Shown piece by piece: positions 36,030 through 45,130 of a stretch of DNA of 64,000 bases. Within the stretch, counting starts at the first letter, position 1. Every line of letters starts with the position of its first letter. Position numbers and translations under genes: made by a program. Source of the DNA: UMGS1519 sp050951095 (GTDB lineage: Bacteria; Actinomycetota; Coriobacteriia; Coriobacteriales; Eggerthellaceae); the NCBI GenBank assembly GCA_050951095.1, contig JBMNIQ010000003.1:372001-436000 (forward strand). The letters run 5' to 3'. Below the pieces are notes generated by a model. It was not told where the DNA came from. It saw only the letters and a list, made by a program, of their open reading frames with translations, and did no database searches.

Positions 36030-36638
36030 ATGGCAGCAGTATCGTGGGATGCGCTTTCGTGGGCGTATGCGTTTCTGGGGAATTCCCTGATGGAGCCCAT
36101 GACGCAGGGCAATCACGCGGGTCTGGACCCGTCGTTTTGGGATACGTTCCCCGACTTCGGCTCCGAGGAGCTGGCCGAGAAGCTGGACGAGTGCGCAGAC
36201 TGCGTGCAGAACCTGATCGTCTCGTACGGCGACGATGCCGTGAACCGCACGTCCGTGGAATACGCCCGCCTGTTCGTGGGCCCGCCGGCGCCCGAGGCCG
36301 TTCCCTGGGAAGGACACTATACGAACGGCGAGGGCGGCATGGAAAGCACGGAGCCCGCTGCAGATATGGCCGATCTGCTGAACGATGTGGGCATCCATCT
36401 TAATGAGGCGGAGGTGCCCCATCTGGACCATATGGGCATCGAGCTGCTGTACCTGTCCGAGATCTGCCATCGCCAGCAGCCGGAATCGCTGGGATTCATC
36501 ATCGCGCATCCGCTGTCGTGGATCGGCGCGTTCGCCGCGAAGGTGGAGGCGGCTGCGGGGGAGGGCTACTACCTGGCCCTTGTGCGCGTGGCCGAAGCGC
36601 TGCTGGAATTCCAGCACAAGCAGATGGTGGCGCTGTAG
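36030..36638 (+). CDS. TorD/DmsD-family molecular chaperone
   Basis: The 202-residue all-helical protein has the TorD-family core: SVEYARLFVGPPAPEAVPWEGHY near residue 75-97 (segment summarised) and the following PHLDHMGIELLYLSEIC block. These chaperones bind twin-arginine signal peptides of molybdopterin oxidoreductases and help cofactor insertion. No such oxidoreductase lies within the window, so its client is encoded elsewhere. AGGAGAAGGCAA precedes the ATG at 36030. A strong terminator follows the stop codon. Confidence 0.88.
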   Translation: MAAVSWDALSWAYAFLGNSLMEPMTQGNHAGLDPSFWDTFPDFGSEELAEKLDECADCVQNLIVSYGDDAVNRTSVEYARLFVGPPAPEAVPWEGHYTNGEGGMESTEPAADMADLLNDVGIHLNEAEVPHLDHMGIELLYLSEICHRQQPESLGFIIAHPLSWIGAFAAKVEAAAGEGYYLALVRVAEALLEFQHKQMVAL

Positions 36639-36648
36639 GAATCGGGCA

Positions 36649-36679
36649 ACGGCCGGTCGCATGGACCGGCCGTTTTTTT
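36649..36679 (+). terminator. Rho-independent terminator after the TorD-family gene
   Basis: A perfect 10-bp stem ACGGCCGGTC / GACCGGCCGT with a 5-base loop is followed by a run of seven T. It ends 6 bases before the convergent MarR stop. Confidence 0.95.
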
Positions 36680-36684
36680 ATGTG

Positions 36685-37158
36685 TCAGCCGATCTTGTCC
36701 AGCAACGCGGCAAGCGATTGCCGTTCTGCGGGCGAAAGCGCGGCGAACAGCTCTTTCAGCTGTGCATTGTGCGCCGGCCAGATCTCCGCTACCTTCCGTC
36801 GGCCGGCATCCGTCAGCCCCAGAAGCTGCGAGCGCGCGTCGGCAGGATTGCGCGTGCGGCTCAGCAGCCCGTCGCGCTCCAGGTTCCGCACCACCACCGT
36901 CATGTTGCCGGGCGTGGAGAACGTCTTCTCCGTGACCTGCCGCATGGTCAGGGGACCGTCATGGTAGAGCGCTTCCAATGCGCTGAACTGGGCCGGAGTC
37001 AGGCCGTACTGCTTCAAGAGCGATGACGATTTCCGATCCGCCCTGCCGGCGGCGCGTCCGAGTGCCTTCGAAAGCGCCAGAACGGATGTCGCCGCGTCGT
37101 TTTTCGGCGTCGGATCTCCCTGCGTTGCCGCTTCAATGCCTTCAGGATGCTCTGCCAT
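36685..37158 (-). CDS. MarR-family transcriptional regulator
   Basis: The 157-residue protein has the winged helix core: LTPAQFSALEALYHDGPLTMRQVTEKTF, then VVRNLERDGLLSRTRNPADARSQLLGLTDAGRR, where the DAR/S...LT wing is typical of MarR. It acts as a homodimeric repressor, often of efflux or stress genes. The ATG at 37158 follows GAGGAAG. The nitrilase gene lies 80 bases upstream on the same strand and could be in the same unit. The ligand is unknown. Confidence 0.92.
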   Translation of the reverse strand: MAEHPEGIEAATQGDPTPKNDAATSVLALSKALGRAAGRADRKSSSLLKQYGLTPAQFSALEALYHDGPLTMRQVTEKTFSTPGNMTVVVRNLERDGLLSRTRNPADARSQLLGLTDAGRRKVAEIWPAHNAQLKELFAALSPAERQSLAALLDKIG

Positions 37159-37238
37159 GTTGCTTCCTCGATTTCCTGTGCATTCCGCTGCCCTGCATGC
37201 GCATGCGGCGCCGTCGGGTGCCGTTGCGCGGCGTTTCG

Positions 37239-38048
37239 TCAAGCGTACCATTCCGGACGGCGCAAGCCGAGCCACGGACGCGTTCGGCGCCATTCTTCCG
37301 CTGCCGAAAGGTTCAGGTCCGCTATGAGCAGCTGCTCGTTGCGGCCCGCTTTCGCAACCACGCTGCCGTCGGGCGCCGCTATCAGCGATTCGCCCGCGAA
37401 CGCCATGCCGCCTTCCGTGCCGACGCGGTTGCACATTGCCGCGTATACCTGGTTCTGCATGGCCTGCACGCGGACTTCCCACTCGTAGGCCTCCAACGGC
37501 TCGTCCGCGGTGTTCGCCGTGGGGATGATGACAAGCTGCGCGCCCTGAAGCGCGCACGTGCGGATGCTCTCCGGCAGATGCCGGTCGAAGCAGATGACGA
37601 TGCCCATGCGCCCGAAGTCCGTGTCGTACACGCGGAACCCGCTGTCCGACGGCGTGTAGTAATCCTGCTCGTAGAAATGCGGTGCCTGGCAGATGTGGAC
37701 CATCTTCGATACGCCCACGACGCAGCCCGTGCGGTCGAACAGCAGCGAGGCGTCGAACGTCGCGCCCTGCTCGTCCAGCCATACGTTCGGGCTGACGTAG
37801 CAGCCGGCGTCGCGTGCCGCCCGCGCGATGTCCATGAGCGGCTCGCTGTCGTACGCCATGAGGTACTCGTCAACCGGGTATGGCGTGCTGTCCGCGCGGT
37901 ATTGCGGGAAGAATGGCGTCATTTGGATTTCCGGGAAGAACAGCAGGTCGGCATGCTGCTCACCGGCTTTGCGGCAATACGCCACGGCATGCTGCGCATT
38001 CTGCGCGATATCCGAAGTCATCTGCATCTGTGCCAGGGCAAGCTTCAT
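37239..38048 (-). CDS. Carbon-nitrogen hydrolase (nitrilase superfamily)
   Basis: This 269-residue protein has the full catalytic triad in context: Glu40 (LLFFPEIQ), Lys115 (VSKMVHI) and Cys153 (VICFDRHLPES). GFRVYDTDFGRMGI before the Cys is typical of the branch that contains N-carbamoylputrescine amidase and related amidases. It hydrolyses a C-N bond in an amide or carbamoyl compound in the cytoplasm; the substrate is not identifiable from sequence alone. The BCCT transporter is upstream on the same strand, so transport and hydrolysis could be linked, but 111 bases separate the genes. Confidence 0.92.
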   Translation of the reverse strand: MKLALAQMQMTSDIAQNAQHAVAYCRKAGEQHADLLFFPEIQMTPFFPQYRADSTPYPVDEYLMAYDSEPLMDIARAARDAGCYVSPNVWLDEQGATFDASLLFDRTGCVVGVSKMVHICQAPHFYEQDYYTPSDSGFRVYDTDFGRMGIVICFDRHLPESIRTCALQGAQLVIIPTANTADEPLEAYEWEVRVQAMQNQVYAAMCNRVGTEGGMAFAGESLIAAPDGSVVAKAGRNEQLLIADLNLSAAEEWRRTRPWLGLRRPEWYA

Positions 38049-38159
38049 GCGGGAACATTCCTTTCTTCGAACGCGTCGCCTGCGCGGCGGCGCTGCGTGC
38101 CGATGCGGCAGGGACGCGTATTTCGGATGGCGGGAGCGCGGCGCGCGGTGCCCACCCGC

Positions 38160-39974
<1,815 letters not shown>

Positions 39975-40336
39975 ACCTGCCTTCACATAGGCCTCTTTTC
40001 ATTGGGGACAAGAGATGGAAATGCATAAAATGAACGTTTCCACAGAATATGCTGCATCAAATGGATGGGTATCGTCTGCTATGAACTTAACATTGTTACA
40101 AAACTGTCAGATTACAATTACAACGATTTCGGAAAACAAATTCCCACGTCAAAGCGCTTTCTTACAATGGGAGAGGGCGGGGCATGCGAAATCGGACGAA
40201 TCGGGATGCCGATCCGTCCGTAGGCATAGCGTGCATATCCATTCCCGTGTCGAGGGGGCTCGGGCTGCTTCATCGCCCGAATGCGTGCATGTGTATGCAG
40301 TGCGGAAGGCGCGCTGCAAGGTTGCAATGCAGCGCG
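39975..40336. other. Intergenic region upstream of the BCCT gene
   Basis: This 362-base gap lies between same-strand genes. The 40050-40180 part is A+T-rich with three TTACAA units (40096, 40112 and 40118 areas). On the minus strand, TTGTAA (40118-40123) and TGTAAC (40095-40100) are 17 bases apart and could be the BCCT promoter. A plus-strand TACAAT near 40173 has no gene ahead of it. No coding frame is supported. Confidence 0.45.
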
Positions 40337-40924
40337 TCAGTTCTGCGTCGGGGTGTCCCGGTTCTCGCGGACCACGTTCCAGACGATGGGGATGTTCTCG
40401 CGCGTCAGCAGCGCCAGCAGCCGTCCATATCCGTGCGCGAAGTTGTCCACCGGGTACGGGCGCTTGCGGTTCGGCACGTACACATACAGCGTGCCGCCGC
40501 GCATCCGGGCGAAGCGCACGCGCGATACGCGCACGCGCCGGAACGCGATGAACCAGCGGCGGAACATGAGATGCCCGGGCCCGGAGGTGTCCACCTCGAT
40601 GTCGTAGAAGCCCGCGGCGGGAATCAGGATCATGATGATGCTGGCTGCGAACAGGGGCATTACCGCAACCATATGCGTTGCGGCCAGCGTTCCGTCGGGT
40701 TCGCATGCGCCTATGGAGATGCCCACGGCTGTGGCGCCGCCGGCGATGCCCAGGGCGGCCACCCACAGCGGCAGGCGCACGGCGTAGCGCTCTGCCGGGA
40801 TGCGACCGGCCTTGCGTTCGGCGCGGCCGTCCCAATACCACCGCGCCGCCTCGAATATGCGCGAGCAGGCAAGCATCAATATGCAGCCCGTATACACTAT
40901 TGCCAGGGTTTTAGCGAATATCAT
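40337..40924 (-). CDS. Membrane protein of unknown function
   Basis: The 195-residue protein has an N-terminal helix (residues 3-22), two central hydrophobic segments (LPLWVAALGIAGGATAVGIS and AVMPLFAASIIMILIPAAGF) and a basic cytosolic C-terminal domain (FRRWFIAFRRVRVSRVRF; TLYVYVPNRKRPYP). That order suggests a PH-like small domain, as in DUF6560-type proteins, but I cannot assign it firmly. The ATG at 40924 follows AGGAGACGG. It stands alone between long intergenic regions. Confidence 0.7.
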   Translation of the reverse strand: MIFAKTLAIVYTGCILMLACSRIFEAARWYWDGRAERKAGRIPAERYAVRLPLWVAALGIAGGATAVGISIGACEPDGTLAATHMVAVMPLFAASIIMILIPAAGFYDIEVDTSGPGHLMFRRWFIAFRRVRVSRVRFARMRGGTLYVYVPNRKRPYPVDNFAHGYGRLLALLTRENIPIVWNVVRENRDTPTQN

Positions 40925-41411
40925 GTACCGTCCGTCTCCTGTTTCCGGCATGCGTTGCCGCGGCCCGAGCGCGCTGCGTGGCAGTGCGGCGCTGCGGGGC
41001 GGCGGTGCCGATGCGGGATGAATGTTCAAGGGAACGGCATACGCACCGCGAGGCGTTTTCGGTGAGCGAAGGGAAGCGGAATAGGATGGCCCTTGATATC
41101 CCGGCGCCGATGGCGCGGCGTTGCGCCTGGCAGCAGGGGAAGATGTTTTGCCGGGGCATCAGCGGGGCCATTACGTCCTTCGTGAAATCGCGGTGCGTTC
41201 ATGCCGGAGTGTTGGGGGTGTCGGCCAACGCTCACCTATCAGGCTAGAAACGGCGTGTTTGCGCGTTGCAAGGCATGCGTAAAGTTCTTGCATAGCGGAA
41301 AATAGGCGTATGACAAGGCAATCCCCTGCAGCGGAACGTGCCCTTCGGCTCGCTGCAGGGGATTGCGCGGAGCGGCGTATCGCCGCGTTGGCGAGGACGG
41401 CCTGACAATCG
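40925..41411. other. Non-coding stretch between membrane protein and LCP gene
   Basis: About 490 bases contain no supported gene on either strand. The one clear element is the 16-bp inverted repeat at 41318-41366, listed separately. The part next to 40925 would hold the promoter of the membrane protein gene, but no good box was found. Confidence 0.5.
41318..41366 (-). terminator. 16-bp perfect inverted repeat, likely LCP-gene terminator
   Basis: GCAATCCCCTGCAGCG (41318-41333) and CGCTGCAGGGGATTGC (41351-41366) are perfect arms around a 17-base loop. It lies 45 bases past the LCP stop on the minus strand. Past the stem the minus strand reads CTTGTC and has no real T-run, so termination is plausible but not typical. 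Confidence 0.55.
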
Positions 41412-42719
41412 TCAGTCATCCACGGCTCCGTAGTTGTTCCCGGAGACGTTGCCTCCATTCGCCGTGTCGATGCCGTAGTTGTAGTTGTAATTCGGGTCGT
41501 ATCCGGACGTGCTGCTGGAAGATGCGTCCGTTCCGTAGCTGGAGGAGGAATCGCTTTGCGAAACCGCATTCGATCCTGCCGTGGACGAAGAGGAGCTGCT
41601 GGAGGACGTGCCGCTCTCCGCTTTCGCGTCGGCTGCGGCAATGGCCTTCTGCACGCTCTTCGATGACGGGTTCTTTCCCGCATCCACGGCTTCCATCATG
41701 ACCTGGATGCCGGGGACGTCAGCGAATACGTACGACACGCCGTCGATGGAGCCGGTGGTGCTGGGCAGCGTGGCGGAATAGATCTTCAGGTCTCCGTTGT
41801 TCTTCATGGACAGCGCCAGCGAGAGCAGGTCCTGGGCGCTGAAGTCCGTGGTGACGTATTTCGCGGCCGTGGTGACGGTGTTGCTCAGGTCGGTGACATT
41901 CTGGTTCATGGCCTTCTCCGCAATGGCCTTGATTAGCTTGCGCTGGTTCGACACGCGGGTAAAGTCGCCGTCCGCGTATGCGCGGCTGCGGGCGAACACG
42001 AGGGCGGCCGCGCCGTCGAGGTGCTGCTTGCCGGCCTCGATGACCACGTTGCCGGCATCCGGGTCGTCGATGCGCTCCTTCACGTTCACGTCCACGCCGC
42101 CGACGGCATCTACCAGGTCCGTCAGGCCGTCGAAGTCGATGGAGGCGTAGTGCGCGATCTTCACGCCGCACAGCTGGTTCGCCGCCTTGATGGTGCCCGA
42201 GGCGCCGTCATAGGCATAGGCGGCGTTGAATTTCACGGTGCCGTAGTCGCCGTAGTTGATAGCGGTGTCGCGGGGGATGGAGACCATGGTGATGGTGGAG
42301 TTCGGCACATCCACGCGCACCAGGATGTTCGTGTCGGAGCGCTGGCCCATGGACGAATCGCCCGTGCGCGCATCGCTGCCGATGAGCAGCATGTAGAACG
42401 GCTTGTCGAAGCTGGTGTCGCCGGTCAGCGCGCTGTTGATCTTGTCCTGCTCGTCGCTGGAAAGGTTGCCGGAGAGCAGCGAGTTCAGGTTGTTCAGGTA
42501 CAGCGCCGCCGCAACGCCGGCTGCAGCAGCCACGGCAACGACGGCGATGATGACGCCCTTGATTACCTTATGCCGGCGGATTTTCTTTCCCGTGGCAATT
42601 GCCGAAGCGTATTTTTCCTGGTCACGGGAATATTGCACAGCGGAGTCGGATGCGCCATACGCTGCAGCGGGAGCGCTGTCGGCTGCATGACGGGAATGGC
42701 GCTTCTTGGAAAATGGCAT
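41412..42719 (-). CDS. LytR-CpsA-Psr (LCP) family protein
   Basis: The 435-residue protein has a cytosolic basic N-terminus, one membrane helix (IKGVIIAVVAVAAAAGVAAALY near residue 55-76, summarised) and an extracellular LCP domain. In it are LLIGSDARTG, then SDTNILVRVDV, TMVSIPRDT and FARSRAYADGDFTRVSNQR, the pyrophosphate-binding signature. A Ser-rich, then Asn/Tyr/Gly-rich tail (about 80 residues) follows. LCP enzymes transfer wall polymers from lipid carriers to peptidoglycan. The ATG at 42719 follows AAGGGACGAATC. No polymer cluster lies adjacent. Confidence 0.93.
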   Translation of the reverse strand: MPFSKKRHSRHAADSAPAAAYGASDSAVQYSRDQEKYASAIATGKKIRRHKVIKGVIIAVVAVAAAAGVAAALYLNNLNSLLSGNLSSDEQDKINSALTGDTSFDKPFYMLLIGSDARTGDSSMGQRSDTNILVRVDVPNSTITMVSIPRDTAINYGDYGTVKFNAAYAYDGASGTIKAANQLCGVKIAHYASIDFDGLTDLVDAVGGVDVNVKERIDDPDAGNVVIEAGKQHLDGAAALVFARSRAYADGDFTRVSNQRKLIKAIAEKAMNQNVTDLSNTVTTAAKYVTTDFSAQDLLSLALSMKNNGDLKIYSATLPSTTGSIDGVSYVFADVPGIQVMMEAVDAGKNPSSKSVQKAIAAADAKAESGTSSSSSSSSTAGSNAVSQSDSSSSYGTDASSSSTSGYDPNYNYNYGIDTANGGNVSGNNYGAVDD

Positions 42720-43225
42720 GATTCGTCCCTTGGGTAGTTTGCTTTTCGTGCGTTGAGAGACGGACGTTTTTCCGCACAATAGCAGGTTTCAACAGGCATG
42801 ATGCCTGCTGCCAGATTAATTACATATTCTTTCGGCTGCGGTGCGAACCCGTAAAGCGCCCTGCCGCTGGCATCGTATGCGTTTCGCGCCGCGTTCGCGC
42901 GTGCTGCGATTTCTATGGATTACCGCGCTTCTTATTCGCAATGGTCATTTGAATTCCGGGTTTGCAACTGGCTAGCATGGAATCGCGCTGCGGAGAGCGG
43001 CGCGTTTCCAACACAACAAGTGAAAAGACAGGACAAAACGGGCACGGCGCCCGCTTTTCTTCGCCATTGCCCGGAGACGGGGGAGGCGAAACGCGCGCAT
43101 CGTGCCCTGTCTGCTTGGACGGGCGCCCCCCCCCCTTCGGGGACGCGCCGTTCTCGCCTACGTGCAGGGTCGAAAGGCCTGCGGCGTCGCGTGCTGTCAC
43201 CCGAGGAGAAAAGAGGTTTCTCTGA
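42720..43225. other. Intergenic region between LCP and MFS-CBS genes
   Basis: This is about 500 bases without a supported gene. It holds GGGC..GCCC followed by GCTTTTCTT near 43038-43060 (terminator-like), a run of C ending in a CCCC-TTCG-GGGG tetraloop hairpin near 43127-43145, and a small hairpin (GAGAAA / TTTCTC, 43206-43222) whose loop AGAGG is the ribosome site of the MFS-CBS gene. Leader-level regulation is possible. Confidence 0.5.
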
Positions 43226-45130
43226 ATGAGTGAAGCATCCGTACGCCATCCGGCGGCCGTCCTGTTCGCCATTGCCGTTTCGGCATTCCTGGCCACGTTC
43301 AACGAGACGTTCCTGAACGTTGCCCTGACGCCCATCATGCAGGATTACGCCATCTCGTTCGCGGACGTGCAATGGGTTTCCACGGCTTACATGCTGGTGG
43401 CGGCCGTGACGGTTCCCGTTACCGGCTTCCTGTACCGCGACATCCCCACGCGCCCGCTGAACATCGCGGCGTTGGTCCTGCTGCTGGCAGGCACGCTGAT
43501 GGGATTCGCGGCCGTGAACTTCCCCATGTTGCTGGCTGCCCGCATGGTCCAGGCGCTCGGCACGGGCATGGTGGTGCCCATCGGCATGAACCTGACGCTG
43601 CTGGTGGCGCCGCAGGGCAAGCTGGGCACGTACATGGGCATCGTCAGCGCCGTGACGCTGCTCGGCCCCGCTTTCGGACCCATCGCGGGCGGCGTGCTGC
43701 TGAGCGTTGCCGGCTGGCATATGCTGTTCGCCGCATTCGCCGTGATGACCGCCGTCGCCCTGGCGTTCACGGTGGCCGTCATCAGGAACTTCAGCACGTT
43801 GACGCATCCGAAGGCGGACGCCCCTTCCGTGGCGCTCGTCAGCGTGGGGCTCGTCGGCATCATGTACGGCATCTCCACGGCGTTCGGCGGGAACGTCCCG
43901 GTCGTGGCGGCGTCGCTTATCGTCGGCGTCGCCTGCATGGCCGGTTTCGTCCGTCGCCAGCGTCGGCTGGAAGAGCCGCTGCTGAATCTGCAGCCGTTTG
44001 AGAACAAGGGTTTCGCACGCGCCATCTGCGTGGTGCTCTTCGCGTTCATGACCGTGTTCGCCATGAACATCATCCTGCCGCTGTTCATGCAGGGGTCGCT
44101 GGGCTATACGGCCATGGATGCGGCGCTCACGCTGCTTGTGCCGTGCATGAGCTGCTGCGTGTTCGCTCCCATCGCCGGGCGCCTGTTCGACCGCTTCGGC
44201 CTGTCCGTTTCGCTGCCCATCGCACTGGCGGTGATGACGGTGTTCGCGGCGCTGCTCTCGCAGTGCACGGGCGTGGCCACGTCGCTCGTCATCCTGAGCC
44301 TGTACACGCCCATCCTGGTGGGCTGCGCGTTCTCCGTGGGACCCAGCCAGAGCTATGCGCTGGGCATGCTGCCGGCCGAACAGCATGCCGACGGCACGAC
44401 CATCTGCTATACGGTGATCCAGCTGGCGGGCTGCATCGGCTCGTCGCTGTATGTGGGCATCATGGACGGCGTGGAGCAATCCGCCGTCGCCGCCGGCGCC
44501 ACTGCCGCCGCGGCAACGGGAAGCGGCTTCTCCGCTGCATGCCTGGCGGCCGCCGGCATCTGCCTGGTGGGCTTCTTCTTCGCGCTGGCAACGTCCCGTT
44601 CCGCCCGTGCCCTGCAGGCGCAGGCGCCGGTTTCGGATGCGGCGGATTTCGACCGTGTCATGAACAAGAACGCGTACACCGTGCCCGCGGACGCAACGGC
44701 GTATGAGGCGCTGCTGGAGATGGTGGTGCGCAAGACCAGCGGGCTGCCGCTTGTGAACGGCGACGGCACGGTTGCCGGGTTCATCTCCGACGGTGACATC
44801 ATGCGCGCGCTTTCCCGCGGCATGGACGGCACATACGACATCGCCTCGTATTACGCGCAGTGGCTGCGCAAGGATTCGCTGGCGGACAGCTTCGACAAGC
44901 TGCGCGATACGCGCGCACTGGATCTTGCCACGCGCCAGGTGGTGTCCATCGAGCGCGGCGAGGGGCTGGAGGCGGCGTGCCGCAAGCTCTCCGATGTGCG
45001 GATCAAGAAGATCCCGGTCACGGAGGACGGAAAGCTGGTGGGCACGCTGAGCCGATCGGATGTCGTACGCTATCTGACCGCCTCGTCCGTGAAGGCTATG
45101 GAAGCGGCGAAGGCGCAAGAGGTGGCGTAG
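43226..45130 (+). CDS. DHA2-type MFS transporter fused to two C-terminal CBS domains
   Basis: The 634-residue protein has two parts. Residues 1-455 form a 14-segment-type MFS drug transporter, with NETFLNVALTPIMQDY, ADVQWVSTAYMLV and the RMVQALGTGMVVPIGMN motif region. After a short linker there are two CBS domains: about 480-535 (AYTVPADATAYEALLEM, VAGFISDGDIMRAL) and 565-625 (VVSIERGEGLEAACRKL, LVGTLSRSDVVRYL). CBS pairs bind adenine nucleotides, so export may be gated by energy state. The start is the ATG at 43226 behind AAGAGG. The 3' end overlaps the convergent DUF6020 gene by 35 bases. Confidence 0.92.
   Translation: MSEASVRHPAAVLFAIAVSAFLATFNETFLNVALTPIMQDYAISFADVQWVSTAYMLVAAVTVPVTGFLYRDIPTRPLNIAALVLLLAGTLMGFAAVNFPMLLAARMVQALGTGMVVPIGMNLTLLVAPQGKLGTYMGIVSAVTLLGPAFGPIAGGVLLSVAGWHMLFAAFAVMTAVALAFTVAVIRNFSTLTHPKADAPSVALVSVGLVGIMYGISTAFGGNVPVVAASLIVGVACMAGFVRRQRRLEEPLLNLQPFENKGFARAICVVLFAFMTVFAMNIILPLFMQGSLGYTAMDAALTLLVPCMSCCVFAPIAGRLFDRFGLSVSLPIALAVMTVFAALLSQCTGVATSLVILSLYTPILVGCAFSVGPSQSYALGMLPAEQHADGTTICYTVIQLAGCIGSSLYVGIMDGVEQSAVAAGATAAAATGSGFSAACLAAAGICLVGFFFALATSRSARALQAQAPVSDAADFDRVMNKNAYTVPADATAYEALLEMVVRKTSGLPLVNGDGTVAGFISDGDIMRALSRGMDGTYDIASYYAQWLRKDSLADSFDKLRDTRALDLATRQVVSIERGEGLEAACRKLSDVRIKKIPVTEDGKLVGTLSRSDVVRYLTASSVKAMEAAKAQEVA

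Noticed and set aside
43127..43137. Run of C residues (and the similar C8 run near 13063 and G7 run near 47345)
   Set aside because: Homopolymer runs in intergenic DNA. They could be phase-variable, but no coding frame or promoter spacing depends on them in a way I can show.
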